Source: Poindextera sp036272595
GTDB taxonomy: Bacteria; Pseudomonadota; Alphaproteobacteria; Caulobacterales; Caulobacteraceae
Direction: 5' to 3'
NCBI GenBank assembly: GCA_036272595.1
Contig: DATAYM010000042.1
Span: 1 to 64,000 of the forward strand
Length of the DNA stretch: 64,000 bases
The notes beneath the pieces were generated by a model. It had not been told where the DNA came from, made no database searches, and saw only the letters and a list, made by a program, of their open reading frames with translations. Positions 18,443-27,032 of this stretch are shown in pieces; positions within the stretch are counted from its first letter, which is position 1, and each line of letters begins with the position of its first letter. Made by a program: the position numbers and the translations under genes.

Positions 18443-21142
18443 ATGGACGCTGGGTCATCCGCACCCGATGACGGCAAGGTGGACGAAGGCGACGACCTGC
18501 CCTTTCGCCAGCTCGCCCAGCACCTGGCGACGCCGTGCTGGATCTCCGACGCCGAGGGCCGCATCGTCTGGGTCAACGACGCCTGGATCGACTATACCGG
18601 CGCCCCCGTCGAGACCATCGAGGCCGAGGGGCTGAAGGGCCTGCACGATCCGGCGGTCTATGGCGACGTCGTACGCAAATGGGAGGCCGTCAGGGCCGCC
18701 GGCGTCGCCGACGAGATGGATTTCCCCTTGCGTGGAAAGGACGGCGGCTTCCGGCTGTTCCGCACCCGGGTCACGCCGCTGCGCGACCGCGCCGGCAATC
18801 TCCAGCGCTGGTTCGGAACCAATACCGACGTGTCCGCCCAGGCCGAGACGGAAGCCCGCCTGCAGACCAGTCAGGAGCAGCTGCGCGAGGTGTTCGACCG
18901 GGCGGCCGACGCCATCTTCATCACCGACCCTGGGGGCAGGCTGGTCGACGTCAACGCCGCCGCCAGCGCCATGACCGGCTTCACCCGCGAGGAACTGCTG
19001 GCCCGGTCGGTCTGGCAGCTGATCGGCCAGGACGAACAGGCCGCCCTGGCGCAGGCCAGAGATCGGGACGATTCGGTCGCCGAATGGCGCATCCGGCGCA
19101 AGGACGGCGCCTTCCTCGAGCTCGAGGTCAGCAGCCGGCGGCTGTCGGACGGCCGCCGGCTCGGCGTGGCGCGCGATATCTCGGCGCGGCGGCTCGCCGA
19201 ACGGGCGGCGCGCCAGGCCCTGACCGACCAGGTCAATGTCCAGACCGCCCGCGCCAGCGACGCCGAGCGGCAACTGCAGCGCTTCTGGGACGCCTCCCGC
19301 GACCTCTTCGCCATCGTCTCCAACACCGACGGCGTCCCCCGGCTGATCAACGAGCGAGCCTGGCGCGACACGCTCGGCTATCCCGCCGGGCACATCACCA
19401 GCACGCGGCTTCTGGATCTGGTCCACCCCGAGGATCGGGCCAGAACCCTCGCCATGCGCGTCTCGCATCTCGACCAGAGCGCCTATTTCGGCTTCGAGAA
19501 TCGCTATCTGCACCGCGACGGCCATGTCGTCTGGCTGTCCTGGAACGTGGTCCGCGACGGCGAGATGATCTACTGCAACGGTCGCGACGTCACCCTCGAG
19601 AAGCTGGCCCAGGACAGCCTGGCCCGCAGCGAACGGCAGTTCGAGCTGCTGGTCTCCGGCGTGGTCGACTACGCCCTGCTCATGCTGAATCCGGACGGCA
19701 CGGTGGCCAACTGGAATTCGGGCGGCCAGCGCATCAAGGGCTATACGGCCGATGAGATCGTCGGCCGGCACATCTCGCTCTTCTATACCGAGGCCGACCG
19801 GGCCGCGGACCGACCGGCCATCGGTCTTCGCACAGCGGCCGCCGAAGGCCGTTACGAGGCCGAAGGCTGGCGGGTGCGCAAGGACGGCAGCCTGTTCTGG
19901 GCGAATGTGGTGATCGACGCTATCCGCGACGAGGACGGCAAGCTGGTCGGTTTCGCCAAGATCACCCGCGACATCACCGAACGGCGCAACGCCCAGCTCG
20001 ACCTGCAGAAGGCCAACGAGCGCCTCGCCCACAGCCAGAAGATGGAGGCCCTCGGCCAGCTCACCGGGGGTGTGGCGCACGACTTCAACAATCTTTTGAT
20101 GGTGGTCGGCGGCCAGGCCGAGCTGATGCGCGACCGGGTGGGCGAGGACCCGCGCGCCCTCCGCTCCCTCGACGCCATCATGGCCGCGACCCGGCGCGGT
20201 CAGGAGCTGACCCGACATCTGCTGGCCTTCGCCCGCCGCCAGCGTCTTTACCCGGCTTCGGTGTCGCTGGCGGCCCAGGCGCCCGACCTGCAGGCCCTGC
20301 TCGCCTCCAGCCTGGGCGTCGGCGTCAGCGTCGGCGTGGACTGTCCGGACGACCTCTGGCCCGTGGAGATCGACATCAACGCCTGGGAGCTGGCCATGCT
20401 GAACATGGCCGTCAACGCCCGCGACGCCATGCCGGCGGGCGGCCGGCTGACCATCTCGGCGCGCAACGCCAGCCTCGCGGCAGGCGAGATCGACCCCGAT
20501 CTCACCGGGGATTTCGTCGAGCTGACCGTCGCCGACACCGGTGTCGGCATCCCCGACGACATCCTGCCCCGGGTGATCGACCCCTTCTTCACCACCAAGG
20601 GGGCGGACAAGGGCACCGGCCTCGGCCTTTCCCAGGTCGATGGTTTCGTCCAGCAGTCCGGCGGCCGGCTGCGCGTCGAAAGCCGGCTGGGTGAAGGGAC
20701 CACCATCCGCATCTGGCTGCCGCGCGCCACGTCCGCGCCGGTCGAGCCCGAGGTCGCGCCCGCCTCGGCGACGGTGAAAAGCCTGCAGGTGCTGTGCGTG
20801 GAGGACAATGCCGAGGTGGCCGACGCCGCCGCCGGCCTGCTTGAGCACCTCGGCCATATCCCGCGCGTAGTCAGCTCCGCCGCCGCCGCCCTGCAGATCC
20901 TGGAAGCCGGCGGGCTGCCAGACCTGGTGTTCAGCGATATCGTCATGGCCGGCGCGCTCGACGGGCTGGGCCTGGCGCGCCGGATCCGGGCGACCTGGCC
21001 GGACCTGCCGGTGCTCCTGGCGACGGGCTACAGCCGCGAGGCCGAAGTCATCGGCAATGAGTTTCCCATCCTGGCCAAGCCTTACCAGGCGGGCGAGCTC
21101 AGCCATGCCATCAACACGGTGATGGCCGCCGCCGGCGGCTAA
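18443..21142 (+). CDS. Multi-PAS hybrid histidine kinase with receiver domain
   Basis: The 899-residue cytosolic kinase has four PAS domains, at about residues 20-140, 145-255, 275-390 and 395-520 (PAC ends FGTNTDVSA, GVARDISA, CNGRDVTLE, ITRDITER). A HisKA segment follows with H546 (GGVAHDFNNLL), then HATPase_c (NMAVNARDAM, DTGVGIPDDI, KGTGLGLSQ) and a C-terminal receiver with phospho-Asp D832 (LVFSDIVMAG) and Lys in ILAKPYQ. The DFNNLL variant is typical of kinases ending in a receiver. It has no membrane segments, so it senses an internal cue, possibly redox or light through PAS cofactors. The frame is open far upstream; the ATG at 18443 is where PAS1 begins. Confidence 0.9.
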   Translation: MDAGSSAPDDGKVDEGDDLPFRQLAQHLATPCWISDAEGRIVWVNDAWIDYTGAPVETIEAEGLKGLHDPAVYGDVVRKWEAVRAAGVADEMDFPLRGKDGGFRLFRTRVTPLRDRAGNLQRWFGTNTDVSAQAETEARLQTSQEQLREVFDRAADAIFITDPGGRLVDVNAAASAMTGFTREELLARSVWQLIGQDEQAALAQARDRDDSVAEWRIRRKDGAFLELEVSSRRLSDGRRLGVARDISARRLAERAARQALTDQVNVQTARASDAERQLQRFWDASRDLFAIVSNTDGVPRLINERAWRDTLGYPAGHITSTRLLDLVHPEDRARTLAMRVSHLDQSAYFGFENRYLHRDGHVVWLSWNVVRDGEMIYCNGRDVTLEKLAQDSLARSERQFELLVSGVVDYALLMLNPDGTVANWNSGGQRIKGYTADEIVGRHISLFYTEADRAADRPAIGLRTAAAEGRYEAEGWRVRKDGSLFWANVVIDAIRDEDGKLVGFAKITRDITERRNAQLDLQKANERLAHSQKMEALGQLTGGVAHDFNNLLMVVGGQAELMRDRVGEDPRALRSLDAIMAATRRGQELTRHLLAFARRQRLYPASVSLAAQAPDLQALLASSLGVGVSVGVDCPDDLWPVEIDINAWELAMLNMAVNARDAMPAGGRLTISARNASLAAGEIDPDLTGDFVELTVADTGVGIPDDILPRVIDPFFTTKGADKGTGLGLSQVDGFVQQSGGRLRVESRLGEGTTIRIWLPRATSAPVEPEVAPASATVKSLQVLCVEDNAEVADAAAGLLEHLGHIPRVVSSAAAALQILEAGGLPDLVFSDIVMAGALDGLGLARRIRATWPDLPVLLATGYSREAEVIGNEFPILAKPYQAGELSHAINTVMAAAGG

Positions 21143-21313
21143 GCCGCCCGTCCCTGCACTGGATCACCACCCTTTGCATGCTGCCGCCGAACGCCGCCGA
21201 GCCGGCGCGGTAGCCCAAGCGCTCACGGGGCGGCATGCCGCCGCGCGCTCCTGACAGAAGCCGTCACGGGAACGACCTAGGATGTCTTCGCAATCTTGTA
21301 GGGAGCGTCCGTC

Positions 21314-21703
21314 GTGATTGACCATGTGATCCTGACCGTCTCGGATTTCGCGCGCTCGGTCCGGTTCTACCAGCAGGGGCTGAAGCCGCTCGGCATCACC
21401 GATTTCGTGGATTTTCCCGGCGAGGACGGCCACGCGCACCTGAAGGGGTTTGGCGAGGGCGGCCGCTTTGTCTTCTGGCTCAAGGAGGGAGAACCCAGGC
21501 CCGAGGCGGTCCACGTCGGATTCGCCGCCCGCAGCCAGGCCGAGGTCAAGGAATTCTTCGACGCCGCGGTCGCGGCCGGCGCCGGCGTCAAGACGCCGCC
21601 GGGGCCGCAGCTTCAGTATCGCGCCAACTACTTCGCGACCTGGGTGCTCGACCCGGACGGCCACGACATCGAGGTGGTCAACAAGACCGGTCAGGTCGAA
21701 TAG
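21314..21703 (+). CDS. VOC (glyoxalase/bleomycin-resistance fold) family protein
   Basis: This 129-residue protein has two paired beta-alpha-beta-beta-beta units: it starts IDHVILTVSDFARSVRFY and ends WVLDPDGHDIEVVNK. Metal-ligand-type residues (His4, a mid-chain His in EAVHVGF, the late Glu of DIEVV) fit a metal-dependent VOC enzyme. The start is GTG, with GGGAG 9 nt upstream. The substrate is unknown. It is convergent with the methyltransferase gene, with 7 nt between stops. Confidence 0.88.
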   Translation: MIDHVILTVSDFARSVRFYQQGLKPLGITDFVDFPGEDGHAHLKGFGEGGRFVFWLKEGEPRPEAVHVGFAARSQAEVKEFFDAAVAAGAGVKTPPGPQLQYRANYFATWVLDPDGHDIEVVNKTGQVE

Positions 21704-21710
21704 GCGCGGG

Positions 21711-22439
21711 CTAGACCCGGGCCGAAACCAGCAGGAACATCGGCCGGTCGCGTCCGGAGGCAAGGGTCGGATCGGCGGCCGCCTCCGCCTCGCTCGGCGC
21801 CCATTCGTCCAGCCGGACGATCTGGAAGCCGGCGCCGATCAAGGTGTTGAGGGTGGTGGCGAGGGTGCGGTGGAACTTGACCACCCCCTTGGCCAGCCAG
21901 TCGGTGGTCCTTTGGCCCTCGTCCGCATAGCCATTGAGCGGCCAGGACCGTCGCCCATCCGCGTCGGCTGCCCAGTCCGGGCGGGACGGCGCCATGTAGA
22001 TCGGGTGCTCGATGGTGAAGACGAAAGCCGCGCCCGGCGTCAGGGCCGCGCGCACCGTTCGCGCCAGGCCGGCAAAGTCCGGCAGGTAGTGGAAGGCCAG
22101 CGAGCTGAACGCCAGGTCGAAGCCGCCGGCCGGCAGGGTCAGCCGCTCGAGGTCCTCGATGCGGTAGGTGATGGCCGCATCGTCGGTCTCGGCCCTGGCC
22201 CGCTCGATCATCCTGGCCGAGATGTCGAGGGCAAGCACGCTGGCCGCCCCGTTCGCCCGCGCCCAGCGGCTGAACCAGCCGAAACCGCAGCCGAGGTCGA
22301 CGACGCGCCGGCCGGTCAGATCCGGCAACAGGGCGCGCACCGCCGGCCATTCCACCGCGCCGTCCAGCCCGTTCACGGAGCGGTTCATGCGGCTGTAGCC
22401 GGCGAAGAAGTCGGGCGTGTCATAGATGTTCTGCGCCAC
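21711..22439 (-). CDS. Class I SAM-dependent methyltransferase
   Basis: The 242-residue methyltransferase has motif I VVDLGCGFGWFSRWA, an acidic post-I residue (LALDISARMIERA), EDLERLTLP and FDLAFSSLAFHYLPD. It probably methylates a small molecule in the cytosol. The start is GTG at 22439, preceded by GGAGG six nt upstream; a longer frame to 22493 has no ribosome site. Its start overlaps the end of the upstream regulator by 20 nt, indicating coupling. Substrate unknown. Confidence 0.88.
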   Translation of the reverse strand: MAQNIYDTPDFFAGYSRMNRSVNGLDGAVEWPAVRALLPDLTGRRVVDLGCGFGWFSRWARANGAASVLALDISARMIERARAETDDAAITYRIEDLERLTLPAGGFDLAFSSLAFHYLPDFAGLARTVRAALTPGAAFVFTIEHPIYMAPSRPDWAADADGRRSWPLNGYADEGQRTTDWLAKGVVKFHRTLATTLNTLIGAGFQIVRLDEWAPSEAEAAADPTLASGRDRPMFLLVSARV

Positions 22440-23346
22440 GGCGCGCCTCCTTTGCCGGACCTGGAGCGGGCGATGGCTGATCCTCGCCCGCAAGAGAGCA
22501 TCGGGCCCCTTCCATCGCCTCCATCAGCGACACGACCCGCGCCGCGTCGGCGGGGGTGGCGGGGTTGTAGACCACCATGCCGAGGTCGGGCCGCCCGTCG
22601 ACGGCGAAGGTGGAGTGTTCGAAGGCGATCGGGCCGGCGATCGGATGGCGGATGTGTTTGACGCCCGCCTCGGCAAGATCGAGCACGTCGTTGGCGCGCC
22701 ACATGGCCTCGAAGTCCGGGCTCAGCCGGCTGAGCTCCTCCACCAGGGCGCTGGCGTCCCCCACCGCACCGGCCCGCGCCACGTCGACCCTGAACACCCC
22801 GACCACCGCCCGCGCCACGCTGTCCCAGTCGTAGTGCGCCGCCCGCACCTGGGGGTCGCAGAAGACCAGGCGCAGCAGGTTGCGCTCGGCCGGCGGCAGC
22901 GCCGCGAAGTCGGTCAGCAGCGCCGCCGCGCCGCGGTTCCAGGCGACCACGTCCCAGGTCGCGGTCTTGACCAGGGCCGGGCAGGGCTCGAGGGCGTCGA
23001 GCACCCGCTGCAGCCGCGGCGTGACCCCTTCTTCCGGCTGGTAGCGGCGAACCTCGGGCGGCCGGCCAAGCCCCAGCAGAAAGAGGTGTTCGCGCTCGAC
23101 CCCGGTCAGCATCAGGGCGCCGGCGATCCGGTCCAGCACGTCGGCCGAGGCCGCGCCGCCGCGCCCCTGCTCCAGCCAGGTGTACCAGGTGGCGCTGATG
23201 TTGGCCCGTTGCGCCACCTCCTCGCGGCGCAGGCCCGGCGTGCGCCGGCGCGTCCCGGCCAATCCGAAGGCGGCGGGGTCCAGCCGGGTGCGGCGGTCCC
23301 TCAGATAGGACCCGAGCCGGTTCGATCGGGCGGCGGCCGCGCTCAT
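22420..23346 (-). CDS. XRE-type regulator with MmyB-like ligand domain
   Basis: The 308-residue protein has an N-terminal XRE helix-turn-helix (LGSYLRDRRTRLDP, GLRREEVAQRANISATWYTWLEQGR). The C-terminal MmyB-like domain shows VVAWNRGAAALL, NLLRLVFCDP and DLGMVVYNPAT. MmyB-type regulators bind fatty-acid-like ligands and usually control an adjacent divergent dehydrogenase gene. Here the divergent gene is an SDR at 23438, and the 91-bp spacer contains a repeat CTATA-CCT-CTATA near 23360. Repression of that SDR, and co-expression with the downstream methyltransferase, are inferred. Confidence 0.9.
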   Translation of the reverse strand: MSAAAARSNRLGSYLRDRRTRLDPAAFGLAGTRRRTPGLRREEVAQRANISATWYTWLEQGRGGAASADVLDRIAGALMLTGVEREHLFLLGLGRPPEVRRYQPEEGVTPRLQRVLDALEPCPALVKTATWDVVAWNRGAAALLTDFAALPPAERNLLRLVFCDPQVRAAHYDWDSVARAVVGVFRVDVARAGAVGDASALVEELSRLSPDFEAMWRANDVLDLAEAGVKHIRHPIAGPIAFEHSTFAVDGRPDLGMVVYNPATPADAARVVSLMEAMEGARCSLAGEDQPSPAPGPAKEARRGAEHL

Positions 23347-23437
23347 CCTGTTAGCCCCTATACCTCTATAAGATCACTACTTTACCAGGATAGCGCCGGG
23401 GTGGACAGTGGGCCGATCAAAACCGGAGCTCATCGTC

Positions 23438-24322
23438 ATGCGTGTTTTTCTCACCGGCGCCACGGGGTTCATCGGCTCGGCCGTCATCCCCGAACTGATC
23501 GACACCGGCCACCAGGTGCTCGGCCTGACCCGGTCGGAGGCGGGCGCCGAGGCCCTGGCCGCCGCCGGCGCCGAGCCGCACCGCGGCGACCTCGAGGATC
23601 TCGACAGCCTGCGCAGCGGCGCGGCCCAGTCGGACGGCGTCATCCACTGCGCCTTCGTCCACGACTTCTCCAAGTTCCAGGAGAACTCGGAAATCGACCG
23701 GCGCGCCATCGAGGCGATCGGCCAGGTGCTGGCCGGTTCCGACCGTCCCTTCATCGTCACCTCCGGCGTGCCATTCGCGCCGGGCGGCGCGATGACCGAG
23801 GACACCGACTGCCCGCCCAACTCACCGACCCCGCGCGTCTCGGAGCCGGCGGCCATGGCGCTGCTGGCGCAGGGCGTGAGCGCGGCGGTGGTGCGCCTGC
23901 CGCAGGTCCACGATACCGAAAAGCAGGGGCTGGTCACGCCGCTGATCGGCATCGCCCGCGAGAAGGGGGTCTCCGCCTATGTCGGCGACGGCCAGAACGG
24001 CTGGCCGGCCGCCCATGTCAGCGACGTCGCCCGGCTCTACCGGCTGGCCCTCGACCAGCACAAGGCCGGCGCCCGTTGGCACGCCATCGGCGAAGACAGC
24101 GTGCGGCTGAAGGACATCGCCGAAGCCATCGGCCGCGGCCTGAAGGTCCCCGTGGTCTCCCTCACCCAGGAAGAAGCCGGCGCCCACCTGGGCTTCTTCG
24201 GCGCCTTCGCCGGCGTCGACCTGTCGGCCTCCAGCGCCCTCACCCAGCAACGCCTGGGATGGCGCCCGACCGGGCCGGGGATGATCGAGGACCTCGACAA
24301 CATGCAGTACGTCCCGGCCTGA
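23438..24322 (+). CDS. NAD(P)-dependent epimerase/SDR family oxidoreductase
   Basis: The 294-residue extended SDR starts MRVFLTGATGFIGSAVIPEL (nucleotide-binding GxxGxxG) and has DGVIHCAFVHDF, FIVTSGVPF and VRLPQVHD. It has the layout of atypical extended SDRs of the YbjT/NmrA-like group often seen opposite MmyB-type regulators. The usual YxxxK is not evident in the expected region, so catalysis may differ. An upstream GTG at 23408 is in frame. The ATG at 23438 follows GGAG by 9 nt and sits where the Rossmann fold begins. Confidence 0.88.
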   Translation: MRVFLTGATGFIGSAVIPELIDTGHQVLGLTRSEAGAEALAAAGAEPHRGDLEDLDSLRSGAAQSDGVIHCAFVHDFSKFQENSEIDRRAIEAIGQVLAGSDRPFIVTSGVPFAPGGAMTEDTDCPPNSPTPRVSEPAAMALLAQGVSAAVVRLPQVHDTEKQGLVTPLIGIAREKGVSAYVGDGQNGWPAAHVSDVARLYRLALDQHKAGARWHAIGEDSVRLKDIAEAIGRGLKVPVVSLTQEEAGAHLGFFGAFAGVDLSASSALTQQRLGWRPTGPGMIEDLDNMQYVPA

Positions 24323-24381
24323 TGCGCGGCGGCTATACGACCGGGCAGTTGATGGTGGTGGACGGCGGGCGGATTGAAGGA
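24322..24381 (+). pseudogene. C-terminal scrap of a classical SDR gene
   Basis: Overlapping the stop of the preceding SDR, a short frame encodes GYTTGQLMVVDGGRIEG. This is the canonical C-terminal signature of classical SDRs (GxxTGQxLxVDGG). No matching upstream body exists here: the preceding gene is an extended SDR in another frame. It looks like the tail of a deleted classical SDR gene, left when the current gene order formed. It is too short to be functional on its own. Confidence 0.55.
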
Positions 24382-24393
24382 CCGGCAGGCCCG

Positions 24394-24834
24394 TCATCCC
24401 TCCCCCTTCCGAATCTTCGCCGCTTCCAGGATGGCCGCGAGGCGGGCGGCGGTTTCGTGGTCGGGCCAGGCGGGGTCCTGGGCGGGTTCGGAAGCCGGGT
24501 CTGCCGAGGGCCGGTCGCCGTAGCGGCGGGGGTCCCAGTGGGCCAGCAGCTTCAGGTCCGTGTCGATGATCAGCTTGTCGCGCGCGACATTGTCGGTGGA
24601 ATCGCCGGCGCCGCGGGCGGTCTCGCGCACGCGGACGGCAATGGCGTCGAAGCCGGCGTCGCGGGCCGCGGCGATCGCCGCGGCGACCTCGGGACGGGCC
24701 GCCATCGCCTCGCGGACCGCCGCCTCGTCCGGCGACGACGGATCGCGGCAGGCCAGGCTGAGCGGCTCGCCGGCGGCCAGGCGTACGCACAGAGCCGCGA
24801 GGCTGGCGTGGCCGAGGCGGCAGGCGTGGGCCAT
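24394..24834 (-). CDS. Terminase-small-subunit-like HTH protein
   Basis: The 146-residue protein has an N-terminal helix-turn-helix of the kind found in phage terminase small subunits (LAALCVRLAAGEPLSLACRD, SPDEAAVREAMA) followed by helix-rich AAARDAGFDAIAVRVRETARG. The central segment IDTDLKLLAHWDPRRYGDR matches the KLxPKKYGDR block that ends the DNA-binding region of these proteins. No large terminase, portal or other phage gene lies nearby. It is therefore a phage-derived orphan or a domesticated DNA-binding protein. Two very small basic ORFs lie just upstream on the same strand. Confidence 0.6.
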   Translation of the reverse strand: MAHACRLGHASLAALCVRLAAGEPLSLACRDPSSPDEAAVREAMAARPEVAAAIAAARDAGFDAIAVRVRETARGAGDSTDNVARDKLIIDTDLKLLAHWDPRRYGDRPSADPASEPAQDPAWPDHETAARLAAILEAAKIRKGEG

Positions 24835-24872
24835 GGCGGCGGAACTGTCCGAGGGTTCGAGCGGACCTTGGC

Positions 24873-25001
24873 TTAGGGCCGGCGCACCGCCGCCCTGCCG
24901 CTGAACAGGCCGGCGTGGCGGCCGGCCGCCTTGGGCGCCGGCCGGGACCTTGGGCCCGAGGCCTTCGGGGACTTGGGCTTGGGGGCGCCCTTGGGGGCCA
25001 T
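24873..25001 (-). CDS. Possible 42-residue Lys/Pro-rich peptide
   Basis: An ATG-initiated frame encodes a strongly basic peptide (MAPKGAPKPKSPKASG at the start, ending GRAAVRRP). It begins 5 nt after the stop of another small frame and ends 38 nt before the terminase-like gene. It has no strong ribosome site of its own. The composition resembles small histone-H1-like or nucleoid-associated tails. Chance coding in GC-rich DNA cannot be excluded. Confidence 0.3.
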   Translation of the reverse strand: MAPKGAPKPKSPKASGPRSRPAPKAAGRHAGLFSGRAAVRRP

Positions 25002-25006
25002 CGGGA

Positions 25007-25171
25007 TCAATCGCCGTTGACGATCGGGGCGCGGGCGCGAGGGCTCAAGCTCCCCTTGGCGACGGCCGATTTCGGCGGCTTGACGGCCATGATCCGGCCG
25101 GCGCTGGCGTTGTCGAGCGAGCCAAGGCGGACGCCCTTGCTGTCAACGGTGTCTGGGGTGGCGTTTTTCAA
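25007..25171 (-). CDS. Possible 54-residue small protein, TTG start
   Basis: A frame starting at a TTG, with GGAG 9 nt upstream, encodes KNATPDTVDSKGVRLGSLD, then a basic tail with KPPKSAVAKGSL. An internal ATG at 25090 would give 27 residues. Codon use is ordinary for this genome and the frame abuts the next small ORF by 5 nt, which supports an operon with it and the terminase-like gene. No family is recognised. Confidence 0.35.
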   Translation of the reverse strand: MKNATPDTVDSKGVRLGSLDNASAGRIMAVKPPKSAVAKGSLSPRARAPIVNGD

Positions 25172-25282
25172 GGCTGCGCTCCGCTATGGCTCTGACGCCA
25201 TCATAGGGGCGGGACGGGAGCGGTCAGGGGAAGGCTGGCGACGCGGTGTTACTGTCACGCTTTCTGTGCTTCCCTCGAAGTC

Positions 25283-25795
25283 ATGCCGATCGTCGCCAGA
25301 CTTCTGTTCGCCGGCGCCCTCGTGGCGCTCTCGGCCTGCACCCCGCCGCCGGCGCTGAAGGAATACGCCTATCCGGCCTGGGGCTTCGCCGTCTCGTTCC
25401 GCGCCCCACCGCAAGCGACCGACTATCCCGGCTCGGCCGACGGCGCCAAGGCTCACACCTTCCTGGTCGAGTCCGTGCTGGCCGGCCGCGACAACCTGGT
25501 CAACGTCATCGACGGATCGGGCTCGTCCAAATCCGAGGACCAGGCGCTTTCCGACGCGCCGGGGGCCCTGGCGAGCGATGTCGGCGGGACCCTCGGGCCG
25601 ATCACCTACGCCGCGACCGGCGCCGTCACCGGGCGGGAGTTCCTGCTCAGCCGTCCGAACAAGCCAACGGCCCGCGTCCGCGTCTTCGTGTCGAACAAGC
25701 ATCTTTACGAACTGATCTCCCAGTCCAGCCTCGGCCCGGACGATCCGGAAACCACCAGCTTCCTGGACTCGTTCAGGCTGCTTCCCCCAGGCTGA
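25283..25795 (+). CDS. Lipoprotein of unknown function
   Basis: This 170-residue protein has a short signal ending in a good lipobox (LVALSAC, with Cys about residue 19), so it should be lipid-anchored in the outer or inner membrane facing the periplasm. The mature part contains KEYAYPAWGFAVSF, near to a repeated pattern in exported hypothetical proteins, then VNVIDGSGS and a C-terminal amphipathic DSFRLLPP. I do not recognise a named family. It is a single gene, divergent from the small leftward ORFs. Confidence 0.75.
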   Translation: MPIVARLLFAGALVALSACTPPPALKEYAYPAWGFAVSFRAPPQATDYPGSADGAKAHTFLVESVLAGRDNLVNVIDGSGSSKSEDQALSDAPGALASDVGGTLGPITYAATGAVTGREFLLSRPNKPTARVRVFVSNKHLYELISQSSLGPDDPETTSFLDSFRLLPPG

Positions 25796-25842
25796 AACCC
25801 ACTGGCGGCCTACGCGAAGCTTCCATTGTCCGCTGTGTTTGA

Positions 25843-25914
25843 CGCCAAAGCTCGCCAAGGCTCCGGGCCGAGCCGCCATCGTCCTGCGTTCCTGGCGTCC
25901 TTGGCGAACTGGCG
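25843..25914. repeat. Imperfect inverted repeat, candidate dispersed palindromic element
   Basis: The left arm CGCCAAAGCTCGCCAAGG (25843-25860) and the right arm CCTTGGCGAACTGGCG (25899-25914) are reverse-complementary over about 16 positions with a small internal gap, enclosing 38 nt. GACGCC and GGCGTC extend the symmetry loosely. There is no T-run, so this is not a simple terminator. It sits alone between two genes encoding exported proteins, as REP-like elements do. Confidence 0.5.
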
Positions 25915-26089
25915 GTGATCTCTTGCCCGAAGATCGAAGCCCTGAAGATCGTCAGGGTCGAGCCCAGCGGCTCGTTCGCGCCCGCGCAGCCCTTGTGTAA
26001 CAGACGCGAAAACCTGGCGAAATTCTATGAGGCGGTTGTCCTGCTACCGGTGAAGCTGTCTGACCTTGGCGCGGAATCAGGGGGGTCCG

Positions 26090-26572
26090 GTGGCTCGCTT
26101 CGATAGCTTTGAGCGGTCCGGCGCTGCGATCGCGGCGCTGTTCCTGGCGGCCGCGCCGATCGCCCAGGCCCAGACCGCCGCACCGGCCCAGCCGCCGGCT
26201 GTGTCGACCGCGCCCGGCGCCGCGAACTGGAGCCGGATCCGCGACGGCGCCCAGTTCGGGATCTATCTGGACCTGAACAGCGTCCGGCCGACCGCCGACG
26301 AGGCCGCTCACGCCAGGCTGGTGGATGCGGCTGGACTGCTGGACTTCAAGGTCGCCCAGGTCCTCGGCGACCATCAGGTTTCGTCGGTCAAGTACGTCCT
26401 GAGTTTCGATTGCGGTCAGAAACAGCTGAAGCTGCTCGCCACGACCTATTACGAGCGGAACATGGCCGAGGGCCGCCTCGTCAATACGGACCAGGCCAAC
26501 GACGCCTGGCACGCGCCCGACCCGCGGACGCCCGAAGCGCCGCTTCTGACCGCCGCCTGCTCAACAAGATAG
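26090..26572 (+). CDS. Exported protein with surface-adhesin-E-like domain
   Basis: The 160-residue protein carries a Sec signal (GAAIAALFLAAAPIAQAQ) and, after a Pro/Ala linker, a compact domain. That domain has NWSRIRDGAQFGIYLDLNSV, VSSVKYVLSFDCGQKQ and a final Cys in TAACSTR, a pattern like that of surface-adhesin-protein-E-like domains with one disulfide. The GTG at 26090 follows a GGGGGG ribosome site and is preferred over TTG at 26066. Its role in the cell envelope is unknown. Confidence 0.7.
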   Translation: MARFDSFERSGAAIAALFLAAAPIAQAQTAAPAQPPAVSTAPGAANWSRIRDGAQFGIYLDLNSVRPTADEAAHARLVDAAGLLDFKVAQVLGDHQVSSVKYVLSFDCGQKQLKLLATTYYERNMAEGRLVNTDQANDAWHAPDPRTPEAPLLTAACSTR

Positions 26573-26648
26573 CCGCTCGGCCGGTCGTGAGGGGAACCGT
26601 GCTGACATGCTGTTGCACGGCGACGCCTGACGGTCTTATCCTCCGCCC

Positions 26649-27032
26649 ATGACGCGCACCGCGACCTGCTCCTGCGGCCAGCTCCGCCTCACCGCGCCCG
26701 ACGGTCCGGTCCGCACCTCGGTCTGCCACTGCTTCGCCTGCCAGAAGCGCACCGGCAGCGTCTTCGGCGTACAGGCGCGCTTTCCGAGGGAAAAGGTCAG
26801 CATCGTCGGCGAGGCCCGCGTCTGGCGCCGCGTCGGCGAAGACGCCGGCACCGCGTTCGAGTTCCGCTTCTGCCCCAATTGCGGCTCGACCGTCTGGTTC
26901 ACCGAGGACGACGCGCCGGACCTGATCGCGGTCGCTGTCGGCGCCTTCGCGGATCCGGACTTTCCAGCCCCCCTGCGCTCCTACTACGAGATCCACCGCC
27001 ATCCGTGGGTCGCGCTGCCCTACGGCATATAG
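26649..27032 (+). CDS. GFA (glutathione-dependent formaldehyde-activating) family protein
   Basis: The 127-residue zinc protein has the GFA arrangement: CSCGQLRL, CHCFACQKRTGS and the second zinc pair CPNCGS. The family fold resembles formaldehyde-activating enzyme, but most members have no proven formaldehyde role, so only zinc binding is secure. It is preceded by the adhesin-like gene and followed by a very small ORF. A second GFA protein lies at 40179-40571. Confidence 0.88.
   Translation: MTRTATCSCGQLRLTAPDGPVRTSVCHCFACQKRTGSVFGVQARFPREKVSIVGEARVWRRVGEDAGTAFEFRFCPNCGSTVWFTEDDAPDLIAVAVGAFADPDFPAPLRSYYEIHRHPWVALPYGI

Noticed and set aside
18455..21106. 883-codon leftward open frame opposite the multi-PAS kinase
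   Set aside because: The plus-strand protein has complete PAS, kinase and receiver motifs; the antisense frame has none.
24915..25358. 147-codon rightward frame upstream of the lipoprotein
   Set aside because: It is composed of low-complexity Gly/Leu/Arg sequence, overlaps the lipoprotein start and lies opposite two small leftward ORFs.
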